From: JAICUF01 sp038250675
GTDB lineage: Bacteria; Gemmatimonadota; Gemmatimonadetes; Gemmatimonadales; GWC2-71-9
Reading direction: 5' to 3'
DNA: 26,773 bases
Assembly (NCBI GenBank): GCA_038250675.1
Contig: JBBSCB010000036.1
Span: 1-26,773 of the forward strand
Part shown: positions 14,852-21,804 of the stretch, in pieces
Layout of the letters: the number at the start of each line of letters is the position of its first letter
Numbering within the stretch: the stretch's first letter is position 1
The notes under the pieces: generated by a model
The model's input: only the letters and a program-made list of their open reading frames with translations
Told to the model about the DNA's origin: nothing
Database searches by the model: none
Position numbers and translations under genes: made by a program

Positions 14852-15294
14852 CGACGGCCGACGCCGCCGGCATCAGCAACGGGCACCTGCCGCTGGAGCG
14901 TCACCTTGACGCGGATGCCGCTGAACGTGTTGTCCGCGTCCAGCGACGTGTCGGTCGCGGTGAACGTCATGTCCCGCAGGAAGGTGTCGGCGGTCTGGTT
15001 GAAGCTGACCTTGTCGCCGCTGAGCGACCAGGTGCCGTCGAGCGCCGCCTTGAGAGCGCTCCCGTCTGAATTGCCGCCGGGGACATAGATCTGCCCGGAA
15101 GTGGCGCCGCCTTCAGCGAGATTAATTTGGATGGTGGCGCCGAGGGCAAGCTGATCGGTCAGGATGCCGGAACCGTTGGTGGTGAAGACCGTGGCATTGT
15201 ACACGCCGGCGACCTCCCGCGCCGTGGGCGCGAAGCCGCTGCCGCAGGCGGCCAGCGTAAACGCGAGCGCCGCGACGAGACGTGATGGACGCAT
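14848..15294 (-). CDS. Small lipoprotein, unknown function
   Basis: A 148-residue protein with a lipoprotein signal (MRPSRLVAALAFTLAACGSG; lipobox LAAC, Cys17). The rest is a beta-rich domain: AGVYNATVFTTNGSG, then ATIQINLAEGG, a GTWSLSGDKVSF strand pair and a final TFSGIRVKVTLQRQ. This layout (a repeated 'G.W.L.GD.V.F' strand) resembles lipocalin-like or META-like small envelope domains found in related lineages, but I do not recognise a named family. The start is supported by a strong GGGAGG 7 bases upstream of the ATG. It is the first gene of a pair with the M14 carboxypeptidase (4-bp ATGA overlap) and lies 45 bp after the PPK2 gene. Confidence 0.82.
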   Translation of the reverse strand: MRPSRLVAALAFTLAACGSGFAPTAREVAGVYNATVFTTNGSGILTDQLALGATIQINLAEGGATSGQIYVPGGNSDGSALKAALDGTWSLSGDKVSFNQTADTFLRDMTFTATDTSLDADNTFSGIRVKVTLQRQVPVADAGGVGRR

Positions 15295-15339
15295 GCGTAC
15301 ACCTCCCGCGAAATGCTGTGACCCGTCATGACGAACGAT

Positions 15340-16146
15340 TCAGACGATCCTGCCGCGCCGCGCGAGCGTCTCCGGGTCAGCCGCCGGAAATCTGAGATCC
15401 ATTCCCTCCAGCGTCTCGATCACCGTCTCGGCGATAAGGACGTTTCGGAGCGGCTTGTGGTCCGCCGGCACGACGTACCAGGGCGCCTCCGCGGTGCTGC
15501 ATCGCGCCAGGACATCACGATAGGCGGCGGTGTAGTCGTCCCATCGCGCTCGCTCGTCGAGATCGCCCACTCGGAATTTCCAGTTCTTCTCCGGATCGTC
15601 CAGCCGGGCTTCGAGGCGCTTGCGCTGCTCCTCGCGCGAGATGTGCAGAAAGAACTTGAGGATCACATAGCCGTTGGCGGCGAGCATCTGCTCGAACGTG
15701 TTGATCTCATGGTAGCGGCGGCGCCACTGTTCCTCGGGCACCAGGTTATGCACCCGCACTACGAGTACGTCCTCGTAGTGGGAGCGATTGAAGAGCGTGA
15801 TCATGCCCCGCGGGCCCAGCGCCGAATGCACCCGCCAGAGATAGTCGTGCCTGAGCTCCAGCGGTGTGGGCACGTCGAACGACCGGATCGCCAGTCCCTG
15901 CGGATTGACCAGCCCGAACACGTGACGCACCGTGCCGTCCTTCCCGCAGGTGTCCCGTCCCTGCAGCACCACCAGCAGCCCCCGCGAGCCGTCGGCGTAG
16001 AGCGCCGTCTCGAGCGCCGCCAGCCGGTCACCGAGCTCCGCGAGGCGGGCCTGCAGCTCAGCCTTGGACGGGGCGCCGGCGAGGCTGGCGTCGTCATCAT
16101 TGAGGGCGAGTTCGGTGCCCGGCGGCACGGGGCGCAGATGCTCCAC
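15340..16146 (-). CDS. ppk2: Polyphosphate kinase 2 family protein
   Basis: A 268-residue PPK2-family enzyme, about the usual length. The family phosphorylates nucleoside mono- or diphosphates using polyphosphate, or the reverse. Walker A is LQGRDTCGKDG (GRDTCGKDG at 63-71); the Asp-containing second motif is FNRSHYEDVLVVRVH (119-133). RHDYLWRVH and the WKFRVGDLDER lid region are also family marks. Class I, II or III substrate preference cannot be fixed by eye. The start is placed at the GTG at 16146, one base after the TGA of the EamA gene; the ATG at 16245 would lie inside that gene and adds non-homologous residues. Translation is probably coupled to EamA. The gene fits nucleotide-pool maintenance under stress. 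Confidence 0.93.
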   Translation of the reverse strand: MEHLRPVPPGTELALNDDDASLAGAPSKAELQARLAELGDRLAALETALYADGSRGLLVVLQGRDTCGKDGTVRHVFGLVNPQGLAIRSFDVPTPLELRHDYLWRVHSALGPRGMITLFNRSHYEDVLVVRVHNLVPEEQWRRRYHEINTFEQMLAANGYVILKFFLHISREEQRKRLEARLDDPEKNWKFRVGDLDERARWDDYTAAYRDVLARCSTAEAPWYVVPADHKPLRNVLIAETVIETLEGMDLRFPAADPETLARRGRIV

Positions 16147-16147
16147 G

Positions 16148-16582
16148 TCAGCGCCGGATGGCAAGCAGCAGCACGCCGCCACCCACCATCGCGATGCCGG
16201 CCCAGTCCCGCGCGGCCGGCCGCTCCCCCAGAATGACGACGGCAAAGATCGCCACGAGCACCACGCTCAGCTTGTCCACCGGTGCGACGAGCGAGGCCTC
16301 GCCCACCTTGAGCGCACGGAAGTAGCAGAACCACGACGCACCCGTGGCCAGCGCGGATAGCACGAGAAAGGTGGCCGCCTTGGCCGGCAGGGTGGCCGGG
16401 TTGCGCCACTTGCCGGTGAGATAGACCAGCACACCCAGCACGAACACGATGACGAAGGTCCGGATGAGGGTCGCGTAGTCCGAGTCCACCCCTTCCAGGC
16501 CGATCTTGGCGAAAATGGCGGTCAGCGCGGCGAACACGGCGGAGCCGAGCGCCCACGGGAGCCAGGACTGCGCGGATGGCAT
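16148..16582 (-). CDS. Half-size EamA (drug/metabolite) transporter
   Basis: A 144-residue inner-membrane protein with one EamA domain: four or five hydrophobic helices, at about 8-28, 37-56, 67-87 and 100-142. Full EamA transporters carry two such domains; single-domain members are known and probably dimerise. The family marks GASWFCYFRALKVGEASLVAPVDKL and VVILGERPAARDWAGI are present (the latter equals the usual LGE motif). The substrate is unknown. The ATG is preceded by GAGG, part of the TGAGG formed by the upstream phosphoesterase stop 6 bp away. PPK2 follows after 1 bp. The three genes form a tight operon. Confidence 0.9.
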   Translation of the reverse strand: MPSAQSWLPWALGSAVFAALTAIFAKIGLEGVDSDYATLIRTFVIVFVLGVLVYLTGKWRNPATLPAKAATFLVLSALATGASWFCYFRALKVGEASLVAPVDKLSVVLVAIFAVVILGERPAARDWAGIAMVGGGVLLLAIRR

Positions 16583-16588
16583 GGAACC

Positions 16589-17272
16589 TCAGCGGTCGGG
16601 GGAAGCGTCGGCGATCTCGTCCATCGTGCGCTCGGTGGCAACCGAGCGGCCGTATTCGTCCACGACGTCGGCACCCGGCCGGGCGTGCTGGTCGCGATGC
16701 TTGATCAGGAGCCACTGCGGGCGCCGCTCGCCACCGCGGCGGGTGCGGACCAGCACCCAGGACCCGCGCAGGCGCTCGCCGCGCAACTCGAACTTGAAGT
16801 CGCCCCGGTCGTATCCCTCGCGGAGGATCGTCTCGGCGTCACCGTCGACGTCATCACCCGGCGCCGTGTAGGTACCGCGGTCCCAGAGCATGACGGTTCC
16901 ACCGCCGTATTCCCCCTTGGGGATGGTCCCCTCGAAGGCGTTGTATTCGATGGGGTGATCCTCCACCTGCATGGCCAGCCGCTTGACCGACGGATCCACG
17001 CTCGGCCCCTTGGGCACGGCCCAGCTTTTCATGACGCCGTCGAGCTCCAGCCGGAGATCGAAGTGCAGGTGGCTGGCGGCGTGCTTCTGGATGACATAGC
17101 GGAGCCGGGCTGCCCTGAGTGCCTTGCCGCCGGCGGGCTCCCGCGTGCGCTCGAAGTCACGTTTGCGCCGATACTCCTCGAGTGCCGCCGGCTTCTTCGC
17201 CGCCTTGCCGGCCGGCTTCTTCGCCGGCTTCGAGGTCTTCGCCGCCTTCTTCCTTCCCGGCTTTCCTGCCAT
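16589..17272 (-). CDS. Stand-alone LigD-type 3'-phosphoesterase with a basic tail
   Basis: A 227-residue protein carrying the LigD phosphoesterase domain, without the ligase and polymerase domains. The domain removes 3'-phosphates or ribonucleotides at DNA ends in non-homologous end joining. Ligands fit QKHAASHLHFDLRLE: His64, His70 and Asp72, with His106 in VEDHP; the EGTIPKGEYGGGTVMLWD core (114-131) is very typical. Residues 5-30 are a Lys/Ala/Pro tail with repeated AKK(P) units, probably DNA binding. The ATG at 17272 was chosen because the tail begins there and GAGGGG lies 3 bases upstream; a start at 17326 adds no homology. No ku gene is visible nearby. It is followed by EamA and PPK2. 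Confidence 0.92.
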   Translation of the reverse strand: MAGKPGRKKAAKTSKPAKKPAGKAAKKPAALEEYRRKRDFERTREPAGGKALRAARLRYVIQKHAASHLHFDLRLELDGVMKSWAVPKGPSVDPSVKRLAMQVEDHPIEYNAFEGTIPKGEYGGGTVMLWDRGTYTAPGDDVDGDAETILREGYDRGDFKFELRGERLRGSWVLVRTRRGGERRPQWLLIKHRDQHARPGADVVDEYGRSVATERTMDEIADASPDR

Positions 17273-17377
17273 CGGCCCCTCGCTCGCGTTCGCGGTCGCC
17301 GGGGAATGGCCCCCGGGCAGCCTCAACCTGCCGCGGGACGCCGGCCGGCGCCGTGTCGCGGGCCACGTTCCGGCGGG

Positions 17378-17749
17378 CTACACCCGGACGCCATTGGGCG
17401 CGGTGAGCGTCGCGTGCTCGACGTCACCGGTGTTGCGGGTGGCGGCCGGCTCGAAGATCAGCACCTCCGCCTCGTGTTCCGCCATCGTCCGGTGTTCGAC
17501 CCCGCGGGGCACAATCAGAAATTCGCCCGGGTCCAGCTCGACGGCGCGGTCACGGAACTCGACGCGGAGCCGGCCGTGCAGCACCAGGAAGAGCTCGTCT
17601 TCCGCCTCGTGCCGGTGCCAGACGAAGACGCCCTGGAGCTTGACGAGCTTCACCTCCTGGGCGTTGAGCTCGCCCACCACCTTGGGGCGCCAGTGCTCGC
17701 TGATGAGCGCCAGCTTGGCGGCGAGATTCACCTTTTCCACTGTTTCCAT
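17378..17749 (-). CDS. Cupin-fold protein
   Basis: A 123-residue single-domain cupin. The two cupin motifs are visible: WHRHEAEDELFLVLHG (residues 44-59, the G(X)5HXH(X)3,4E(X)6G type, with His45, His47 and Glu52 as likely metal ligands) and EFLIVPRGVEHRT (the second, with His86). Small cupins of this kind are metal-dependent sugar or amino-acid enzymes or ligand-binding proteins, so a specific reaction is not given. The ATG directly follows the TGA of the Xaa-Pro aminopeptidase gene (TGAATG), implying coupled translation. The 105 bases to the next gene (17273-17377) are GC-rich and show only weak hairpins without a T-run. Confidence 0.9.
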   Translation of the reverse strand: METVEKVNLAAKLALISEHWRPKVVGELNAQEVKLVKLQGVFVWHRHEAEDELFLVLHGRLRVEFRDRAVELDPGEFLIVPRGVEHRTMAEHEAEVLIFEPAATRNTGDVEHATLTAPNGVRV

Positions 17750-19201
17750 TCAGCGGCTCGCGCGCGGGACCGCCTTCATCGCGGCCTCGACCTCGTCGGC
17801 CTCACGCGGTGCGTGGGAAATCCGATCCAGCCCGTCCGCGGTGGCGACGTAGTCGTCCTCGATCCGGACGCCGGTGTTGTTCATCCGCTCCACCACCGGG
17901 CGCACCTTCGCGATGAACGCACGGTTGCGCGGCGTGTCCGGCAGGATGTCGAGCGAGATCGTACTGATGTAGATCCCCGGCTCGATGGTGAAGGCATCGC
18001 CCGGCTGCACCACCCGGTCGCCGGTGTAGAACTGCGCCGGATCGTGCACCGCCAGGCCCAGCCCGTGGCTGATGCCGTGGATCATCCAGAGCATCGCCTG
18101 GCGGCAGGCGGCGGGCACCGCGGTACAGTCGGCATGCCACGGCGGGTCGAACTCCGCGTCCGCGCTCTCGATCAGGCCGAGCGCCGCGAGCCCGCGGGCG
18201 CGGACCGCGATCGCGGAATCGGTGGCGGCGGCGATCTGCATGCCGGGGCGGGAGTTTCGCTCCGCGGCGGCCTGGGCATCGCGCACCAGCTGATAGATGG
18301 CGCGCTGGTCGGGCGTGAATCGGCCGCTCACGGGCAGCGTGCGCGTAACGTCCGCCGCGTACCCCTCGTACTCGCCGGCGGCATCGATGACGACCAGATC
18401 GCCGGCCTCGAGCGGACCGCGGTTCTTCATGTAGTGCAGCTGGGTGCCGCGCCGGCCGGAGCCCACGATACTGCCGTAGGCGGGACGCGATGCGCCGCCC
18501 CGGCGGAAGGCGTATTCGGCTGCCGCCTGCAGATCGTATTCGTGGAGGCCCGGCGCGGCCATCCGCATCGCCGCGAGATGGCCCGCATCGCTCAGCGCCG
18601 CCGCCCGCCGCAGGAGCGCGATCTCAGCCGGGCTCTTGCGCGCGCGGAGCTGGTCCACCAACGGATGGGCATTCTTGATCGTGAGCCCGGGATGGGCAGC
18701 GGCAAAGCTCCGTATGTACGCCACGCCGCGGGTCAGCGAGTCGGCCCGCTGGAAGTCGGCATCCTCGAAATCAGCCAGCGTATGGAAGTCGAGTCCGGCA
18801 CCGGCCAGGGAATCGAGCACGCCGCTAAGCGCGGCGAACGGCCGCGCCGGAATGCCGGTGGCCTGCCGGACCATCGCGCTGTCGGGGCGGCGGCCGTAGT
18901 ACATCGCCGTTCGCGGCTCGATGGGGGTCACGAAGAGCATGGGCACCGGCCGGCCGCCGCGCACCACCATGACAAAGGCCGCATCGGGCTCGTCGTAGTT
19001 GGTGAGATAGTGGAAGGCCGGCAGCTGGGTGGGTGGGCCAAAATCGGTCACCGGCGTGCGGGCGCCGAAAGCCACCACCACGCCGTCACCGATCCGACTG
19101 GCCAGTGAATCGCGGCGCGCCGAGAATTCCGCCGCGGGAATCTGCGCGGCGAGCGGCGCGGCGGTGAGTGCGGCCAGGGCCAGTCCGGCGATCATGCGCA
19201 T
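17750..19201 (-). CDS. pepP: Exported Xaa-Pro aminopeptidase (M24)
   Basis: A 483-residue metallopeptidase with a Sec signal peptide (MRMIAGLALAALTAAPLAAQ, cut near LAAQ). Residues 25-175 are the creatinase-like N-domain and 180-450 the pita-bread M24 domain. The five metal ligands are all present: Asp273 (VVIDAAG), Asp284 (YAADVTRT), His379 (HGISHGLG), Glu407 (TIEPG) and Glu448 (RIEDD). It removes an N-terminal residue ahead of proline and would act in the periplasm. The ATG at 19201 is fixed by AGGAG 6 bases upstream; a second Met at codon 3 is less well placed. It is followed without a gap by the cupin gene. The symbol reflects family, not proven function. Confidence 0.93.
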   Translation of the reverse strand: MRMIAGLALAALTAAPLAAQIPAAEFSARRDSLASRIGDGVVVAFGARTPVTDFGPPTQLPAFHYLTNYDEPDAAFVMVVRGGRPVPMLFVTPIEPRTAMYYGRRPDSAMVRQATGIPARPFAALSGVLDSLAGAGLDFHTLADFEDADFQRADSLTRGVAYIRSFAAAHPGLTIKNAHPLVDQLRARKSPAEIALLRRAAALSDAGHLAAMRMAAPGLHEYDLQAAAEYAFRRGGASRPAYGSIVGSGRRGTQLHYMKNRGPLEAGDLVVIDAAGEYEGYAADVTRTLPVSGRFTPDQRAIYQLVRDAQAAAERNSRPGMQIAAATDSAIAVRARGLAALGLIESADAEFDPPWHADCTAVPAACRQAMLWMIHGISHGLGLAVHDPAQFYTGDRVVQPGDAFTIEPGIYISTISLDILPDTPRNRAFIAKVRPVVERMNNTGVRIEDDYVATADGLDRISHAPREADEVEAAMKAVPRASR

Positions 19202-19340
19202 TGCCCACTCCTCGGTTGGGGATACTGCGGCACCGGCGGCCTGCCGGACGGATGGATCTTACCTGCCGGCGGCCTTGTGCACCATCAGCTCGCCCTTGCC
19301 GATCGGCACCAGCACCGAAGCACGCGACGGTTGCAGCCGC

Positions 19341-21572
19341 TCAATGCTGTCCCGGTGACCCCTCCGATCCGTCATCCCCGCGCACCACCTCGACCCGCAG
19401 CTCCGCCCAGCCGTCCACCTGTGCGTATTCCACGCGCAGCGCGTGTCGTCCCGCCGACAGCGACACATGGTCCACCTGCGACTCGTGCGGCGTCCAGTCG
19501 TCGATCATCAGCCGGCCGTCCACCCAGACCCGCACGGCGTCATCGCTGATCGTGCGCAGCGTGTAGCTGCCGGGCGCCAGATCGACGGTGGTCGTGGCGC
19601 GGGCGGCCAGCCGCGCCTGCGGCAGCCCGGGCACGGTGGGGCGGTACCACATGTAGTCGAGCCGGGGCTCGTCGCGGGTGAGCAGCGGCGGGCCGCCGAG
19701 CAGGGCGGCGAACGCCGCCGGCTGGGAACGCGGGTCGGTGCTGTCGGACCAGGTGAAGAAATCGACCCGCCAGTCCGCAGCCGGCTCAAAGCGTCCATAC
19801 GCAAAGCGGTACGGCGCGCCCGCCGCGTGCCGGAGTCCGCGCGGCGACGTGGTCGCACCACCGCGGTACTCGAGGACCAGCTCCCAGTCCCGCTCGGCGC
19901 CCCGGGCCGGCGTCACGAGCACGGTATCGCCGATCGGGCCCGCGTCACGGGAGAGCGCAGCGATGCCGCGCCGCGACACCACGCGCCAGCGCCCCGCCGG
20001 GCCCAGTACGCGGAGCGGCAGCGGCGTGACGCGGCTGCTGTCCACCGGCCAAAGCCGGGGGTAGCGCCAGTCGTACGGACCCCATTCGTCGACGATGATG
20101 GCGGCGCGGTCCCGCCGCCCGAGCGAGTCATCCGCCAGCCGGAGCCCGTCCGCGAGCGGCGCCGGGAGCACGCCATCGGCTGGCACCGGCACGTATTCGG
20201 TCATCGCCCCGATGACGGCCGCGGTGTCGTTGGCCGTCCGGCGAACCTCGGAGCTGTCGCGCACCGCAAGCACCGTGTCGACGGCGGCAAATCGATTGCC
20301 GTCTGCGACGGCGCCGCTCGTATGCGCCACGCGGAGCCCAACCCGAGTGTGATCGAACCGGTTATCGGTGATCCGGTAATCGCGGCTTCGCGTGTCGCGG
20401 TGGCGGGGATAGCCCCAGTCGGACGACTCGATGGGATCAGCCCAGAGGTTGATGGCGACGGCATCACGATCGAACAGGTTGCCCGCGATGGCGTTGTCCT
20501 GGCCGTGCTCGATGGCGATGCCGGTCCGGTTGCCGCCAAATCGGTTGCCGCTGATGCGGGACTCGTAGCTGTACCCGCCCCACAGCCCGTTGTCGGAGCC
20601 CTCCACCCGATTGCCGATGAACCGGTTGCGGCTGAACGTCGCCTCCATCGCATTGGTCGGCGCAAAGCTGAAATCGTTGGCGTAGAACAGATTGTCGTTG
20701 GCGCCGCCGGCGCCGGTGTCCATCGTGGACTGTCCGGCCCACAGAAAGAGCCCGTCGCCGCCGTGGGTCATCGAATTGAACGCCACGACGTTGCGCGAGC
20801 TCTGCTCGTAGAGCAGCAGGTCGGCCGAGTCCTGGCCGCGCCGGTAGAAGCCGTGGCTGTAGCCGCGCACGTTGTAGCTGGCGTGGTTGTGGACGATCGT
20901 GTTGTCGCTCGAGCGGTAAAGTCCGATCCCCACCCCCGAGTTGAACTCGATCACGTTGTTCCGGATCCGGAGACTGTCCGACCGGACGAGCAGCAGCCCC
21001 TCCATCCCCTGTTCGATCCGGTTGCCCCGAACCTCGCCGCCGTGGACATCGCTCAGATAGATGCCGGCACCGAAGCGGAGCCACTCGTCCGCCTCGTTGT
21101 GATGGTGCGAGAGCCAGTCCACCAGGCTCTCGTGCTCCACCACGCTGAACAGCCGCGGCTTCCAGTTGTGGCCAAAGTCACCGCCGTCGATGACGAGACC
21201 CCGGGTGTTGCGCGCCAGGAGGCCCACCTTGTAGCCGCGTACCCGTGCGCCGCGAATGCGCACGTCACGACCGCCGTCCACCAGAATTCCCACACCCTGC
21301 GCACCATCGGGCGCGGCGGACGGCGCCAGCCCCTCGAGGGTGACGCCGGTGAAGTCCACCGTGACGCCGTCCCCGCGAATGGTGACGATCGCGGAGTCCG
21401 CGGCTGACCCTGCGCCCGGCAGCCGATAGATCCCGGGCCGGATGCGCACCGACGCGGTGACCACCATGCCCCGGCGGAGCGCCAGGTCAGGCGGTCGCGG
21501 CTGCTGCTGAGCGGCGAGCGGCGCGGTGACGAGGCCAAGCAGTGAGATGATGCTGCGAATGCGACGGGGCAT
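19341..21572 (-). CDS. Exported right-handed beta-helix protein with PA14 domain
   Basis: A 743-residue secreted protein. It has a Sec signal peptide (RRIRSIISLLGLVTAPLAAQQQ). Residues 60-470 are a right-handed parallel beta-helix of the NosD/CASH type: repeated rungs such as NRIEQGMEGLLLVRSDSLRI, NNVIEFNSGVGIGLYRSSDN and NRFGGNRTGIAIEHGQDNAI. These folds bind or cleave carbohydrates or carry periplasmic copper functions, and the NosD type usually works with an ABC transporter. The C-terminal ~145 residues (about 600-740) match a PA14-like domain (TLRTISDDAVRVWVDGRLMI, then WTPHES and GRHALRVEY), a glycan-binding module. The pairing is unusual. The ATG at 21572 was chosen for the signal peptide; the frame is open further upstream but lacks homology. 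No nos genes are nearby, so copper is not assumed. Confidence 0.85.
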   Translation of the reverse strand: MPRRIRSIISLLGLVTAPLAAQQQPRPPDLALRRGMVVTASVRIRPGIYRLPGAGSAADSAIVTIRGDGVTVDFTGVTLEGLAPSAAPDGAQGVGILVDGGRDVRIRGARVRGYKVGLLARNTRGLVIDGGDFGHNWKPRLFSVVEHESLVDWLSHHHNEADEWLRFGAGIYLSDVHGGEVRGNRIEQGMEGLLLVRSDSLRIRNNVIEFNSGVGIGLYRSSDNTIVHNHASYNVRGYSHGFYRRGQDSADLLLYEQSSRNVVAFNSMTHGGDGLFLWAGQSTMDTGAGGANDNLFYANDFSFAPTNAMEATFSRNRFIGNRVEGSDNGLWGGYSYESRISGNRFGGNRTGIAIEHGQDNAIAGNLFDRDAVAINLWADPIESSDWGYPRHRDTRSRDYRITDNRFDHTRVGLRVAHTSGAVADGNRFAAVDTVLAVRDSSEVRRTANDTAAVIGAMTEYVPVPADGVLPAPLADGLRLADDSLGRRDRAAIIVDEWGPYDWRYPRLWPVDSSRVTPLPLRVLGPAGRWRVVSRRGIAALSRDAGPIGDTVLVTPARGAERDWELVLEYRGGATTSPRGLRHAAGAPYRFAYGRFEPAADWRVDFFTWSDSTDPRSQPAAFAALLGGPPLLTRDEPRLDYMWYRPTVPGLPQARLAARATTTVDLAPGSYTLRTISDDAVRVWVDGRLMIDDWTPHESQVDHVSLSAGRHALRVEYAQVDGWAELRVEVVRGDDGSEGSPGQH

Positions 21573-21633
21573 GCCGCGAAGAATGCGGCCGGGTGCGGCG
21601 GAAGTGCAAGCGGGCGTGCCGGCGAATCGGCGA

Positions 21634-21804
21634 CTATGCGTGCAGCGCCTCATGGATGGCGACGGAGAGCTGGTCACGGAGGATGCCGTGCACCTTCGCC
21701 AGCCCCAGGCCGGCGCCGCGCCCCGGACGCCTGGTGGTGAAGAACGGATCGAAGGCGCGGACGCGGAGCGACGCGTCCATGCCGCCGCCGGTGTCCCGAA
21801 CGGT
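21634..21804 (-). pseudogene. Remnant of a histidine-kinase ATPase domain
   Basis: Directly after the stop codon of the D-aminoacylase, and in the same frame, 56 sense codons encode a histidine-kinase HATPase fragment. It opens VRDTGGGM (G1 box, DTGxGM), then FDPFFTTRRPGRGAG (F-box and the start of the G2 box) and LGLAKVHGI (G2 box). After VHGI the homology stops and the frame ends at TAG (21634-21636). There is no start codon or Shine-Dalgarno in front, and neither the HisKA part nor the remaining ATPase strands are found nearby. I read it as the decayed C-terminal part of a sensor kinase. A 48-codon frame could start at the ATG at 21780, but it is too short to be a kinase. Confidence 0.7.

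Noticed and set aside
17299..17316. A 6-bp hairpin CCGGGG/CCCCGG as a terminator after the cupin gene
   Set aside because: There is no T-run on the minus strand, so it does not meet the intrinsic terminator standard.
17339..17350. A 12-bp perfect palindrome CGCCGGCCGGCG in the cupin-phosphoesterase spacer
   Set aside because: It is made only of G and C in very GC-rich DNA, has no T-run or promoter nearby, and is likely to occur by chance.
19443..21407. A 654-codon plus-strand frame antisense to the beta-helix gene
   Set aside because: Arg/Ala/Val-rich with no recognisable domains; the opposite frame shows a signal peptide, beta-helix rungs and PA14.
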